From Paracoccus zeaxanthinifaciens ATCC 21588 (GTDB taxonomy: Bacteria > Pseudomonadota > Alphaproteobacteria > Rhodobacterales > Rhodobacteraceae): a stretch of 64,000 nt of DNA. The DNA is taken from positions 124,001-188,000 of the forward strand of contig NZ_ATUJ01000002.1 in the NCBI RefSeq assembly GCF_000420145.1, written 5' to 3'. Shown here one piece after another: positions 18,208-27,735 of this stretch (within the stretch, counting starts at the first letter, position 1; each line of letters opens with the position of its first letter). Made by a program: the position numbers and the translations under genes. The notes under the pieces are model-generated. The model searched no databases. It was not told the origin of the DNA and saw only the letters and a list, made by a program, of their open reading frames with translations.

Positions 18208-19086
18208 TCAGCCGCGCGGGATCGCCCCGTGATGCCCGATCACCTGCCCCGAGGTCGAGATGGCCGCACGGGCGGCGGCATCCGGGGCGGTGCCCTTCAG
18301 ACGCTCGGCCAGGTAGCGGCCGTTGAAGCTGTCGCCCGCGCCGGTCGCATCGACGACGCTGGCCACGGGCGGCACCTCGATCTGGCTGTCCTTGCCGTCT
18401 GCGCGCAGGCGGGCGGGCTTCGGCCCGTCCTTCACCACGATCTCGGCCCGGGGATTTGCGCGGGCATAGCGTTCGACGGTCGCCGCCGGATCGGCATCGC
18501 CGAAATGCACCGCCTCGTCGTCGAAGCTGGGCAGAACGATGTCCGACAATGCTGCGGCACGCATGATGACGTCGCACATCACCTCGGCGCTTTCCCACAG
18601 GATCGGGCGGATGTTCGGGTCGAAGGCGACGCGGCAATCCTTGAGCGCGCCCAGCAGGCGTTCGCGCGCCGCGGGCGACAGGATCGCCAGCGTGATCCCC
18701 GACAGATAGACGAGGTCGCGACCCGCCATGACCTGCGACAAGTGGCCCGCATCCTCGGCCAGCATCCGCGCGGCGGAAGTCTCGCGCCAATAGGTGAAGT
18801 GCCGGTCGCCGTCGCGCTGTTCGATCATGTAAAGACCGGGGCGGCGTTCGGGAATGCGCAGCACGCCGGTCGTGTCGATATCGGCGGCGGCGAAGAAGTC
18901 CAGCATCCGGTCCGACATGCGGTCCGTCCCGACCGCGGTATAGAAGGCGACGGGCACGTCACCCAGATGCGCCTTGGCGTGCCAGGCGGTGTTCAGCGTG
19001 TCCCCGGCAAAGCCCCCCCGATAAAGATCGTCCTGACCGCCCGAAAGCTCGATCATGCATTCGCCGATACACAGTAGTCCGCTCAA
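18208..19086 (-). CDS. PfkB-family sugar kinase, 2-dehydro-3-deoxygluconokinase-like
   Basis: ATP-dependent kinase of 292 residues, closest in pattern to KDG kinase of the Entner-Doudoroff branch. Markers are LLCIGECMIELS at the start, GGFAGDTLNTAWHAKAHLG in the sugar-binding lid region, FDPNIRPILWES in the middle and the PfkB signature DATGAGDSFNGRY with catalytic Asp near the C-terminus. I chose TTG 19086 because it puts the conserved CIGECMIEL at residue 5, as in the family; an ATG at 19140 would add an odd Arg-rich 18-residue leader. The stop abuts the MDR gene end, convergent. Confidence 0.85.
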   Translation of the reverse strand: MSGLLCIGECMIELSGGQDDLYRGGFAGDTLNTAWHAKAHLGDVPVAFYTAVGTDRMSDRMLDFFAAADIDTTGVLRIPERRPGLYMIEQRDGDRHFTYWRETSAARMLAEDAGHLSQVMAGRDLVYLSGITLAILSPAARERLLGALKDCRVAFDPNIRPILWESAEVMCDVIMRAAALSDIVLPSFDDEAVHFGDADPAATVERYARANPRAEIVVKDGPKPARLRADGKDSQIEVPPVASVVDATGAGDSFNGRYLAERLKGTAPDAAARAAISTSGQVIGHHGAIPRG

Positions 19087-19164
19087 CTCGCTTGCTCCGT
19101 TTCCACGGCGACGCGCAGGGCGTCCGCCGATATCCTCCACTCGCGGTTTTCTGCCCCGAACGGG

Positions 19165-19197
19165 GCGCCGGGCGCAACCCGATGTTCCGCCCGGCGC
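19165..19197 (-). terminator. Hairpin between DUF475 gene and sugar kinase
   Basis: GCGCCGGGCG (19165-19174) pairs with CGCCCGGCGC (19188-19197). A smaller stem, GCCCCG-AA-CGGGGC, adjoins at 19153-19166. It sits just past the stop codon of the minus-strand DUF475 gene; there is no U-tract. Confidence 0.45.
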
Positions 19198-19201
19198 AGT
19201 T

Positions 19202-20266
19202 TCATCGGGCGGCTGCCCTGTTGTGCCGGACCGATGCCCAGAAGGACAGCCCGATCAGCGCCGCGCCGCCAAGGCCGGTGATGACCTCGGGGATGTGCAC
19301 CAGCGCCTGCGCATACATGATGACCGACAGCGCGATGATCGCCCAGAAGGCCCCGTGTTCGAGGTACCGGTATTCGGCCAGCGTCCCCTTCTCGACCAGC
19401 ATGATGGTCATGGACCGCACATACATCGCGCCGATCCCCAGCCCGATGGCGATGATGAACAGGTTCTGCGACAGGGCGAAGGCGCCGATCACGCCGTCGA
19501 AGCTGAAGGACGCGTCCAGCACCTCGAGATACAGGAACGCGCCGACGCCGCCCTGCGCACCCGCCTTCAGCGTCTCCTGGCTGCGGTCCAGAAGGCCGCC
19601 CAGCACCTCGACCAGCAGGAAGGTCAGCAGGCCCCAGATGGCGGAATGCAGGAAGACCTCGCGTTCGACCGGACCCAGCAGGTGCGAGAAGCCCAGCATG
19701 ACGACCAGCACGAAGGCGACCTCGATCCCGCGGACGGTGGCGTATTCCTGCATGCGCCGTTCCAGCCAGCGCACCCAGTGCACGTCCTTTTCATGGTCGA
19801 AGAAGAAGCTCAGCCCGACCATCATCAGGAAGGTGCCGCCGAAGGCCGCGATGGGCAGATGCGCGTCATGCATGATGCGCGCGTATTCCGCGGGCTGGCT
19901 GGCGGCCAGCACCAGCGCCTGCCACGGCCCGATGCCCGCCGCGATCACCACGATCAGCAGCGGAAAGATGATGCGCATCCCGAAGACCGCGATCAGGATG
20001 CCCCAGGTCAGGAAGCGGCGCTGCCATTCGGGGGTCATCGTCTTCAGCTTGTTCGCGTTGACGATGGCATTGTCGAAGGACAACGAGATTTCCAGCACGG
20101 CCAGCACCGTGCAGATGAAGAAGATGCCCGCCATCCCGCCGATGGTGCCGGTCATCTGCCAGCCCAGCACCGCGCCCATCGCCAGCCCGAGCGCCGTCAC
20201 GATGAACGCCCACTTGAAATAGCCCGCCATGGCGCGGCCGGGGACGTCGATTGTTCCCTGTGTCAT
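19202..20266 (-). CDS. DUF475 / TerC-like integral membrane protein
   Basis: 354 residues with about nine transmembrane helices. Two TerC-type repeats carry acidic motifs inside the membrane: LEISLSFDNAIVNANKLKTM and YLEVLDASFSFDGVIGAFALSQN. TerC/DUF475 relatives are linked to metal-ion (Mn, tellurite) export or resistance; the substrate here is not shown. ATG 20266 (MTQGTIDVPGR) was preferred over an upstream ATG because the membrane domain begins soon after. It stands alone, between a sugar kinase and a LysR gene on the same strand. Confidence 0.87.
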   Translation of the reverse strand: MTQGTIDVPGRAMAGYFKWAFIVTALGLAMGAVLGWQMTGTIGGMAGIFFICTVLAVLEISLSFDNAIVNANKLKTMTPEWQRRFLTWGILIAVFGMRIIFPLLIVVIAAGIGPWQALVLAASQPAEYARIMHDAHLPIAAFGGTFLMMVGLSFFFDHEKDVHWVRWLERRMQEYATVRGIEVAFVLVVMLGFSHLLGPVEREVFLHSAIWGLLTFLLVEVLGGLLDRSQETLKAGAQGGVGAFLYLEVLDASFSFDGVIGAFALSQNLFIIAIGLGIGAMYVRSMTIMLVEKGTLAEYRYLEHGAFWAIIALSVIMYAQALVHIPEVITGLGGAALIGLSFWASVRHNRAAAR

Positions 20267-20428
20267 TTTCGGAAATTGTCCGTGCGGCGTGTCTCGTATC
20301 GGTGCCGACATCACGGAATGCGCCGCCACATCCGCCAGAGGGGCCCGGTCACCCAAGATGGGCCGCAGGGGACACTGCGACCTTTCGTCACTATGCCTGC
20401 GCGGGCCGCGTTCCGCAAGCTGGCCGCA

Positions 20429-21337
20429 TCAGGTGACGATGCCGCTATGCTTCAGGATATCGATCTCGGCCTGGACTGCATCGGCAAAGGCGCGGGCCGC
20501 GATGCCGGGCGGGCGGTCGCGAGGGGCGAATTCCGCGATCTCCCAGGTGATGGCGGGGACTAGGCGGTGCGAGGTGACCTTGGCGGGGTCGATCAGCCGC
20601 AGCGCGACGGGATCGACGATGGCCACGCCCACGCCGCGCTCGACCAGGCTGACGATGCCGTGCAGCGTGCGCAGCTCGGCCGCGATGTCGCGATGGACGT
20701 CGATGGTCTGCATCATGTTGTCGATGCGCTGGCGCAGCGGGCTGCCCTGCGCCAGGTCGATGAACCATTCGTGGCGCAGGCGCGGCAGCGGGATCTCGGG
20801 CTGGTCGCCCTGGGGGTGCCCCTTGGGCAGGATGCAGCGCGCCTCGCAATCGGCCAGCGTCCGAGAGGTGCCGCCGAAGGCCTCGGCGTTCAGGGTGATC
20901 CCGAAGGCCAGGTCGCAGCGCCCCTCGCTGATCATGCGCAGCATCTCGGCCATGCCGACATCGACGATCTGGACGGTCACCTCGGGGTGGGTCACGCGGA
21001 AACGGCCAAGCGCGTCCAGAAGGAAGGTGTCGCAGAAGATCGGCTGCGCGGCGATCACCAGGTGCCCGACCTGCCCCGCGGCGATCGCATATGCCTCCTG
21101 TTCCAGCGACCGCAGGCCGGCAAGGTGACGCGCGACCGTGGGGTGGAAACGGAACGCCTCGGGCGTGGGGGACAGGCGGTTGCGCTTGCGCAGGAACAGC
21201 TCGAACCCAAGCTTTTCCTCCAGCGATATCAGCAACCTGCTGATCACGGGCTGGCTGCTGCCCAGATGTTCGGCGGCCAGCTTGACCCCGCCCAGCCGCA
21301 TGAAGGCGTCGAAGGCTTCCAGTTCGCGGATCTTCAT
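20429..21337 (-). CDS. LysR family transcriptional regulator (divergent from TTT operon)
   Basis: 302 residues. HTH at the N-terminus (MKIRELEAFDAFMRLGGVKLAAEHL, SQPVISRLLISLEEKLGFELF), then an effector domain (GHLVIAAQPIFCDTFLLDAL). It is divergent from the TctC gene with a 121-bp shared region holding a LysR-like operator, so it is the probable regulator of the tctCBA-argE operon. The family resembles OccR/NocR-type regulators, which would suit an amino-acid-derived inducer; this is inference. Confidence 0.91.
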   Translation of the reverse strand: MKIRELEAFDAFMRLGGVKLAAEHLGSSQPVISRLLISLEEKLGFELFLRKRNRLSPTPEAFRFHPTVARHLAGLRSLEQEAYAIAAGQVGHLVIAAQPIFCDTFLLDALGRFRVTHPEVTVQIVDVGMAEMLRMISEGRCDLAFGITLNAEAFGGTSRTLADCEARCILPKGHPQGDQPEIPLPRLRHEWFIDLAQGSPLRQRIDNMMQTIDVHRDIAAELRTLHGIVSLVERGVGVAIVDPVALRLIDPAKVTSHRLVPAITWEIAEFAPRDRPPGIAARAFADAVQAEIDILKHSGIVT

Positions 21338-21349
21338 GGCGTTCCCTCG

Positions 21350-21368
21350 GTATGCACGTTTCGCATAC
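21350..21368. promoter_or_regulatory. Candidate LysR operator for the TTT operon
   Basis: GTATGC (21350-21355) and GCATAC (21363-21368) form a perfect 6-bp inverted repeat with 7-base spacer and a T-N11-A core (T21353, A21365). It sits 13 bases from the LysR start and 91 from the TctC start. Confidence 0.55.
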
Positions 21369-21458
21369 TGATAGCGCGTTCTTGCCAGCTGCGGAATACT
21401 GTGGATGGTGGCCCCGTCCAACAAGATCCACACGGATCAATCAAGGCGAGGTAGCCCC

Positions 21459-22430
21459 ATGAAGAAGATTCTCGGATCCGTCGCACTGGCCGCGATGGCA
21501 ACCGCAAGCCCCGTATTCGCCGACACCTATCCCGATCAGGCGGTCACGCTGGTCGTGCCCTATGGCCCCGGCGGCGCATCCGACCTTGCCGGTCGCGCCC
21601 TGGCCGAGGTCGCGCCGGAATATCTGGGCCAGCCGGTCACGGTGATGAACAAGCCGGGCGCTGGCGGCATGAACGGCGCGCGTTCCGTGACCGAGGCCGA
21701 TGCCGACGGCTATACCCTGCTGCTGGCGCGGGTCGGCATGGCGCTGTCGCCTGCCGTCACGCCGGGCAACGCGGTGCCGCACGACGCCTATACCTTCCTC
21801 GGCGCGCTCGAGGCCACGCCGATGATCCTGGCGGTGCGCGCCGACGCCCCCTATGACAGCGTGGACGACCTGATCGCGGCCATTCGCGACAGCAACGGCG
21901 CGATGACCTATGCCGCGTCGGGCGCGACGGCGATCGACGGCTTTACCACGCAGGCCCTGCTGGCCGACAGCGATCTCGACCCGCTGACCGCCGCGACGCT
22001 GGTCCCCTACAAGGGCGGCGGCGCGCTGGCGACGGCGCTGCTGGGCGGCCATGTCGATTTCGTGGCGATGGCCGCGGGGTCGCTGATGCCGCATATCGCC
22101 AGCGGCGACATGAAGCCGCTGATGGTCTTCGCCCCGCAGCGCATGGACGCCCTGCCCGAGGTCGCCACCGCGTCCGAGCTGGGCTTCGAGAAGGCAGGCC
22201 AGATCGCGGGCTGGAGCGCGCTCTACGGCCCCAAGGACCTGCCCGCCGAGGTGATCGAGACATGGGACGGCGTGCTGGGCCAGGTCGCCCAGAACGATCA
22301 GTGGCAGGAACTGGCGGACCGTCGCGGCTCGATCTCGACCATCGGCACCGTCGAGATGGCGGATTACGCCCAGTCGCAATACGACCTGTTCCACGACATG
22401 GCCGTCGAATTCGGCTACCTGCCCCAGTAA
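21459..22430 (+). CDS. tctC: Tripartite tricarboxylate transporter binding protein (TctC/Bug family)
   Basis: Periplasmic receptor of 323 residues. Signal peptide residues 1-21 ending VFA. Bug family signatures: YPDQAVTLVVPYGPGGASDLAGRALAE at the mature N-terminus, VMNKPGAGGMNGARSV, and the ligand-loop region MTYAASGATAIDG. Permease subunits follow. The ArgE-like deacylase at the operon end suggests uptake of an N-acylated amino acid or another carboxylate, but the ligand is not known. Confidence 0.93.
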   Translation: MKKILGSVALAAMATASPVFADTYPDQAVTLVVPYGPGGASDLAGRALAEVAPEYLGQPVTVMNKPGAGGMNGARSVTEADADGYTLLLARVGMALSPAVTPGNAVPHDAYTFLGALEATPMILAVRADAPYDSVDDLIAAIRDSNGAMTYAASGATAIDGFTTQALLADSDLDPLTAATLVPYKGGGALATALLGGHVDFVAMAAGSLMPHIASGDMKPLMVFAPQRMDALPEVATASELGFEKAGQIAGWSALYGPKDLPAEVIETWDGVLGQVAQNDQWQELADRRGSISTIGTVEMADYAQSQYDLFHDMAVEFGYLPQ

Positions 22431-22439
22431 GGCAACCGC

Positions 22440-22463
22440 GCGCGGCCCTGCAGGGGGCCGCGC
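22440..22463 (+). other. Intercistronic hairpin between tctC and tctB
   Basis: GCGCGGCCC (22440-22448) pairs perfectly with GGGCCGCGC (22455-22463), 9 bases after the tctC stop. Likely mRNA stabiliser or partial terminator. Confidence 0.6.
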
Positions 22464-22493
22464 CGCAGTCCACATCCCGTCCAGAGGCATCCC

Positions 22494-22982
22494 ATGTCCA
22501 AGCCCGTCCTGCGGGGGCTGCTGATCACTGCCTTCTTCGCGGTGACAGCCGCTCTGCTGATCCCCATCCACGTCCCCCGCCCGGCCTTCATCCCCGGCTT
22601 CGCGCCCCCGCCCGACATGTGGCCGCGCACCGTCGCCATCGCGGGCGCGGTCCTGGGCCTTCTGGTCCTGGCCGCGGCACTTTTGCGCCGCGCGCCCCCC
22701 GAGCCGGTCGATCACGACGGCAGCAGCCCCCTTCGCATGGCGATGCGGCTGGCAGGCGTCGTCGCGGCCTTCGCGGCGTTTCTGGCGCTGGTGCCGGTCG
22801 CGGGCTTTGTCGTGGCAGGCATGGCCCTGACGCTGGCGATGATCCTGATGACCGGCGAACGCGGCCGCCATGTCTGGATCGCGCTTCTGGCGATCGGCGG
22901 GCCGGTGGCGCTGGCGATCTTCTTCCACTCGGCCCTGGGAACGCAGTTCCCGCAGGGCCTGTTCAAGCCCTTCGGCTTCTGA
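22494..22982 (+). CDS. tctB: TTT small permease (TctB family)
   Basis: 162-residue inner-membrane protein with four hydrophobic segments, about residues 7-27, 45-65, 82-103 and 128-146. The conserved region before helix 2 (FAPPPDMWPRTVAIAGAVLG) is typical of TctB. It is the small membrane subunit working with TctA; the next gene starts 13 bases on. Confidence 0.88.
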   Translation: MSKPVLRGLLITAFFAVTAALLIPIHVPRPAFIPGFAPPPDMWPRTVAIAGAVLGLLVLAAALLRRAPPEPVDHDGSSPLRMAMRLAGVVAAFAAFLALVPVAGFVVAGMALTLAMILMTGERGRHVWIALLAIGGPVALAIFFHSALGTQFPQGLFKPFGF

Positions 22983-22995
22983 AGGAAGGACCGAT

Positions 22996-24486
22996 ATGAT
23001 CCATGACATCCTGACGGCGATCCAGGCCGTCGCGACGATCCAGAACCTGCTGATCATGGCAGCGGGCATCTGGGGCGGCGTCATCGTCGGCGCCATTCCC
23101 GGCATGACCGGGACGATGGCCGTGACGCTGGCCCTGCCCTTCACCTTCTACATGGACCCGGTGCCCTCGATCCTGCTGCTGGTCGCGCTCTACAAGGGGT
23201 CGACATATGGGGGGTCGGTCTCGGCCATCCTGATCAAGACGCCGGGCACGGCATCGGCGGCCTGCACCGCGCTGGACGGCTATCCGCTGGCGCGGCAGGG
23301 CAAGGCCGGCAAGGCGCTGAACATGGCGCTATACTCCTCGGTCATCGGGGATTTCGTGTCGAACCTGTCGCTGATCTTCTTCGCCGCGCCGCTGGCGATG
23401 CTGGCGCTGAAGATCGGCCCGCCCGAGTTCTTCATGCTGATGCTGTTCGCGCTGACGACGGTGGCGGGCGTCTCGGGCAACTCTTTGCTGCTGGGGCTGG
23501 TCTCGGCGGCGTTCGGGCTGCTGCTGGCCACCGTGGGCGAGGACATGTACGGGTCCTTCCGCTTCGCCTTCACGCCCGACATGCAGGCGGGGCTTGCCAT
23601 CGCGCCGGTGCTGATCGGCCTGTTCGCCCTGCCCGAGCTGATCAAGCTGATCGTCCTGCGCGCCGATACCCGCGAAGAGGCCGCCACCCTTGGCGCGCAG
23701 CATGTCACGCGGGCCGAGTTCATGGGCTCGCTCCGCTCGATCCTGAAGGGCTCGGCCATCGGGTCGGTGCTGGGGGCCATCCCGGGGATCGGGCCGTCGG
23801 CGGCGGCGTTCTTCTCCTATGGCGAGGCGCAGCGCAGCAGCCGCAACGGCGAGAATTTCGGCAACGGAGAGCTGGAGGGCATCGCCGCATCGGAATCCGC
23901 CAATAACGGCGCATGCGGCGCGACGATGATCCCGCTGCTGGCGCTTGGGGTGCCGGGCGATGTCATCACCGGCGTGATGCTGGGCGCCTTCATGATCCAG
24001 GGCCTGACGCCCGGACCGATGCTGTTCCAGACGAACCTGCACGAGATCTACATGCTGCTGATCGGCATGCTGGTATCGTCGGTGCTGCTGTTCTTCGCGG
24101 GCAAGGCGACGATGCGCATGTTCCAGCATGTCTCGCACATTCCGCAGACGCTGCTGACGCCGCTGGTCCTGCTGCTGTGCCTGTTCGGGATCTATGCCAT
24201 CTCGTCCAGCATGTTCGACGTGGCGGTGCTTCTGGTCATGGGGCTGGTCGGCTTCGCGATGTTCCTGCTGAACATCCCCACCGCGCCCTTCCTGATCGCC
24301 TTCATCCTGGGCCCGACGCTGGAAGAGAACATGCGCCGCGCCATCGCAATCTCTCGCGGCGATCCGATGGTGCTGGTCTCGACGCCGATCACATGGGGCT
24401 TTGCCGCTCTGATCGTCTTCGTGATCGCCATCACCATCCGCCGCGAGATCCGCAAGAACAACGACAGAAAGGCCCTCGCATCATGA
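22996..24486 (+). CDS. tctA: TTT large permease (TctA family)
   Basis: 496-residue transport subunit with about 12 helices. Family repeats are visible: GGVIVGAIPGMTGTMAVTLA, then PGTASAACTALDGYPLARQG, and in the second half SVLGAIPGIGPSAAAFFSYG and LGVPGDVITGVMLGAFMIQG. ATG 22996 has AAGGAAGG just upstream. The last codon overlaps the argE-like start (ATGA). Confidence 0.95.
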   Translation: MIHDILTAIQAVATIQNLLIMAAGIWGGVIVGAIPGMTGTMAVTLALPFTFYMDPVPSILLLVALYKGSTYGGSVSAILIKTPGTASAACTALDGYPLARQGKAGKALNMALYSSVIGDFVSNLSLIFFAAPLAMLALKIGPPEFFMLMLFALTTVAGVSGNSLLLGLVSAAFGLLLATVGEDMYGSFRFAFTPDMQAGLAIAPVLIGLFALPELIKLIVLRADTREEAATLGAQHVTRAEFMGSLRSILKGSAIGSVLGAIPGIGPSAAAFFSYGEAQRSSRNGENFGNGELEGIAASESANNGACGATMIPLLALGVPGDVITGVMLGAFMIQGLTPGPMLFQTNLHEIYMLLIGMLVSSVLLFFAGKATMRMFQHVSHIPQTLLTPLVLLLCLFGIYAISSSMFDVAVLLVMGLVGFAMFLLNIPTAPFLIAFILGPTLEENMRRAIAISRGDPMVLVSTPITWGFAALIVFVIAITIRREIRKNNDRKALAS

Positions 24487-25673
24487 GCGCCCCCACCCAA
24501 GACCGAAGCAGCGATCTGGACCGGACGATCGGCCACCTGGCCGACCTGATCGGCTTCGACACGGTATCGCGCAACGGCAATCGCGACCTGATCGACCACA
24601 TGGCAGCCTTTCTGGGGGCCCTGGGCGCACGGATCGCGATCCTGCCCGACGCGACCGGGCAGAAGGCGAACCTGGTCGCCAGCTTCGGCCCCGAGGATGC
24701 AGCCGGCATCGTCTGGTCGGGCCATACCGACGTCGTGCCCGCGAACGAGCCCGAATGGCAGGGCGATCCCTTCTCGGCGCGGGTCGCGGACGGGCGGCTT
24801 TACGGTCGGGGGGCCTGCGACATGAAGGGCTTCGCGGCCTGCGCGATGACCGTCGCGCCAAGGCTGGCGCAGGCCGAGCTGACCCGGCCCGTGCACCTGT
24901 GCTTCAGCCATGACGAAGAAGTCGGCTGCCTGGGCGCGCCCGCCATCGCGCGGCATCTTGCGGCGATGCCCGTGCCGCCGGAACTGGCCATCATCGGCGA
25001 ACCCTCGATGATGCGGCTGGTGACCGGCCAGAAGGGCAAGATCGCGATGCGTGCACGGGTCACCGGCACTTCGGGGCATTCGTCCTTCGCGCCCCGGCAT
25101 GTCAACGCCATCGAACATGCCGCCCGCGCCATCGACATGATCGCCGAACATGCGCGGGGATATGCCGAGAACGGGCCGTTCGACCACGACTTCACCGTGC
25201 CCCATGCCACCATGCTGGTCACCATGATCGAGGGCGGCGTCGCCACGAACATCACCCCCGAAAGCTGCAGCTTCACGTTCGAGCTGCGCTCGATCAGCGG
25301 GATGGATGCGGAAGGCGACATGGCGGGGCTTCTGGCCCGGATCGAGGAACGTGTCGGACGTCCGATGGCGCAGATGGCCGAAGGGGCGGGGATCGTCTTC
25401 GAACGGATCTTCGCCTATCCGGCCATGGGCGAGGCACGCGGCACCGATGCCTTCGCGCGCCATGCGGACCTGTTCCCCGAATGGGGCGGCAAGGTGTCCT
25501 TCGGGTCGGAAGGCGGCGTGTTCGAGACGCTTGGCGGGATCCCGTCGGTCATCGTCGGCCCCGGCTCGATCGACCAGGCGCACAAGCCGAACGAGTTCGT
25601 CGCGCTGGACCAGCTGGACCGGTGCAACGCGTTTCTGGACAGCATCATCGACAGGCTGTCGCGCGACGGATGA
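24483..25673 (+). CDS. ArgE/DapE-family acetylornithine deacetylase
   Basis: 396-residue M20 metallopeptidase-fold deacylase. Zinc ligands are visible: His81 and Asp83 in WSGHTDVV, bridging Asp113 in GRGACDMKG, the catalytic Glu145/146 pair in SHDEEVGC, Glu173 in GEPS and a C-terminal His in DQAHKPNEF. ArgE reading frames carry this order. It is the last gene of the TTT operon with a 4-base overlap, so it probably deacylates an imported N-acyl amino acid, rather than serving arginine biosynthesis. That role is inferred from context. Confidence 0.9.
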   Translation: MSAPTQDRSSDLDRTIGHLADLIGFDTVSRNGNRDLIDHMAAFLGALGARIAILPDATGQKANLVASFGPEDAAGIVWSGHTDVVPANEPEWQGDPFSARVADGRLYGRGACDMKGFAACAMTVAPRLAQAELTRPVHLCFSHDEEVGCLGAPAIARHLAAMPVPPELAIIGEPSMMRLVTGQKGKIAMRARVTGTSGHSSFAPRHVNAIEHAARAIDMIAEHARGYAENGPFDHDFTVPHATMLVTMIEGGVATNITPESCSFTFELRSISGMDAEGDMAGLLARIEERVGRPMAQMAEGAGIVFERIFAYPAMGEARGTDAFARHADLFPEWGGKVSFGSEGGVFETLGGIPSVIVGPGSIDQAHKPNEFVALDQLDRCNAFLDSIIDRLSRDG

Positions 25674-25702
25674 CGGGTTCCGTGATCCCACTCACGGGAA
25701 AA

Positions 25703-25741
25703 AGGGACCGGCGCTACCCCGGCGCCGGTCCCTCATTTTTT
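25703..25741. terminator. Bidirectional terminator between argE-like gene and yaiI
   Basis: AGGGACCGGCGC (25703-25714) pairs with its exact complement (25722-25733). T-rich sequence follows on the plus strand (25736-25741), and the run of A before the stem serves as the U-tract on the minus strand. It overlaps the yaiI stop. Confidence 0.85.
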
Positions 25742-26182
25742 CGCCACGGCCCGCAGGACGCGTTCCAGCCCGTCAAGGAACCGCGAGCGGTCGGCCTTGG
25801 TGAAGCCGCGCCCCCGCCCCTGCATGAAGGGATCGGCGGATCGCAGGTCGGTCATCAGGTCGCGCATGGCCAGCACGCTGCCGATATTGTTCGGGCCCAG
25901 CTCCTCGCCGTCATGGCGCAGGACGCGGGCGCCGGCCTCGACGCAGCGGGCGGCAAGGGGGATGTCGGCGGTCACCACCACGTCCCCCGGCCCCGCCTGT
26001 TCGGCGATCCACTTGTCGGCCTCGTCCGGGCCTTCGGGCACCACGACCATCCGCACCAGCGGGTTCTGAGATGGGCGGATGCCCCCGTTCGACACGACGA
26101 CCATCTGGACGCGGTGGCGGGTGCCGACACGCTCGACCTCGGACTTGACGGGGCAGGCATCGGCATCGACGAAGATGGTCAT
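25733..26182 (-). CDS. YaiI/YqxD family (UPF0178) protein
   Basis: 149-residue conserved protein with a PIN-like/NYN-like fold in the family. It begins [20 protein letters not shown] and has [32 protein letters not shown] and [20 protein letters not shown], all family hallmarks with Asp residues that could bind metal. A nuclease role has been suggested for the fold but no activity can be claimed. It begins 13 bases after the upstream TctA gene, so it is likely at the end of that minus-strand operon. Confidence 0.92.
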   Translation of the reverse strand: MTIFVDADACPVKSEVERVGTRHRVQMVVVSNGGIRPSQNPLVRMVVVPEGPDEADKWIAEQAGPGDVVVTADIPLAARCVEAGARVLRHDGEELGPNNIGSVLAMRDLMTDLRSADPFMQGRGRGFTKADRSRFLDGLERVLRAVAKK

Positions 26183-26195
26183 GGGGCGCGGGCCT

Positions 26196-27734
26196 TCAGT
26201 TCTTGCTGTGGCCCGCCTTCTGCAACGGACGCCCCGCCGGGGCAAGCATCCGCCTGACCGCGCCCAGGATCGCCAGCCCCCAGATCAGCAGCACCGCCAC
26301 CCCCAACGTGGCCGCGATGGGCCTGTCGAAGAACGCGCCCAGATCGCCGCCGGACTTGATCATCGAGGTCATGAACATCCTCTCGAACATGCCGCCCAGG
26401 ACCAGGCCCAGGATGATCGGCGCGACGGGAAAGCCGTTCTCCTCCAGCAGCCAGCCCAGCACCCCGAGCGCAAGCATCACCACGATCCCGAAGACCGAAT
26501 TGGTCATCGCGAACGCCCCCACGATGCAGAAGCTGAGAACCACGGGCAGCAGCACACGCGGCGGCACGCGCAGCACCTGTCGCGCGGCCTTGACCGCCAC
26601 CCAGCCAAGCGGGACCATCATCAGCGTCGTCAGGATGAAGATCATGAACACCGCATAGATCAGCTGCGGGTTCTGGATGAACACGGTCGGGCCGGGGTTC
26701 ATCCCCTTCATGTACAGCACGCCGATCACGATGGCCGTCACGCTGTCGCCGGGGATGCCGAAGACCAGCGCCGGGATCCACGCCCCGCCCACGGCCGAGT
26801 TGTTGGCGGCCGAGGCATCGACCAGCCCCTCGACATGGCCGGTGCCATAGGCTTCGGGCGTCTTCGAGAAACGCTTGGACACGGCATAGGACATCCAGGC
26901 CGCGATATCGGCCCCGGCCCCCGGCAGCGCGCCGATCAGCGCCCCCAGCAGCGATCCGCGCGCGATATTGCCCGGATGACGGCGGATGACGCCACCGACG
27001 CCCTTGAACAGCGCCCCGTCGCCGCGCGGCATGGCGGGGGGCCGGCTGCCGTGGTTCAGCCGGATCACGCCACGCATCACCTCGGCCAGCGCGAAAAGAC
27101 CGATCATGGCGGGGATGAACTCGACCCCCGCCATCAGGTCCACCTGGCCCATGGTGAAGCGCGGCACCCCCGTCGTGGGGTCAAGCCCGACCGTCGCCAT
27201 CGCCAGCCCGATCAGCAGCGCAACTCCCGCCTTCAGCGGGTCGGCCGAGGCGATGAAGATCGCGCAGGACAGGCCCAGTGCGGCCAGCCAGAAATATTCG
27301 TAGGAGGTGAAGCGCAGCGCGAACTCGGCCAGCATGGGGGCGGCGGCGATCAGCACGGCCACGCCGAACAGCCCGCCGATGCAGCTGACCAGCAGGTTCG
27401 TCCCAAGCGCGAGGTTCAGCTTGCCCTTCATCGCCAGCCGGTGACTGTCCTCGACATAGGCGGCCGAGGCGGGCGTGCCCGGAATGCGCAGCAGCGCGCC
27501 CGGAATGTCGCCCGCGAAGATCGCCATGCCGCTGGCCGACACGATCGCGGCCAGCGCGGGGATCGGGTCCATGAAGAAGGTCATGGGGACCAGCAGCGCT
27601 GTCGCCATCGTGGCGGTCAGCCCCGGCATGGCGCCGACGAACATGCCGAAGGTCCCGGCCAGCAGCGCCGTGATCAGCACGCGCGGATCGGCGACCAGCA
27701 TCAGCGCCTGCAGAAGAATGTCGGTCATGGGCAT
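26196..27734 (-). CDS. tctA: TTT large permease (TctA family), second system
   Basis: 512-residue transport subunit, only moderately like the first TctA. Motifs: [60 protein letters not shown] and [20 protein letters not shown], each the counterpart of the TctA repeats. ATG 27734 and 27728 are both possible starts; the gene starts 1 base after tctB ends. The operon order on the minus strand is tctC, tctB, tctA, yaiI. Confidence 0.94.
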   Translation of the reverse strand: MPMTDILLQALMLVADPRVLITALLAGTFGMFVGAMPGLTATMATALLVPMTFFMDPIPALAAIVSASGMAIFAGDIPGALLRIPGTPASAAYVEDSHRLAMKGKLNLALGTNLLVSCIGGLFGVAVLIAAAPMLAEFALRFTSYEYFWLAALGLSCAIFIASADPLKAGVALLIGLAMATVGLDPTTGVPRFTMGQVDLMAGVEFIPAMIGLFALAEVMRGVIRLNHGSRPPAMPRGDGALFKGVGGVIRRHPGNIARGSLLGALIGALPGAGADIAAWMSYAVSKRFSKTPEAYGTGHVEGLVDASAANNSAVGGAWIPALVFGIPGDSVTAIVIGVLYMKGMNPGPTVFIQNPQLIYAVFMIFILTTLMMVPLGWVAVKAARQVLRVPPRVLLPVVLSFCIVGAFAMTNSVFGIVVMLALGVLGWLLEENGFPVAPIILGLVLGGMFERMFMTSMIKSGGDLGAFFDRPIAATLGVAVLLIWGLAILGAVRRMLAPAGRPLQKAGHSKN

Positions 27735-27735
27735 C

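Noticed and set aside
25460..25500. Further copy of the par palindrome near TTCCCCGAATGGGGC
   Set aside because: The right arm is broken and the flanks do not match; likely chance in GC-rich coding DNA.
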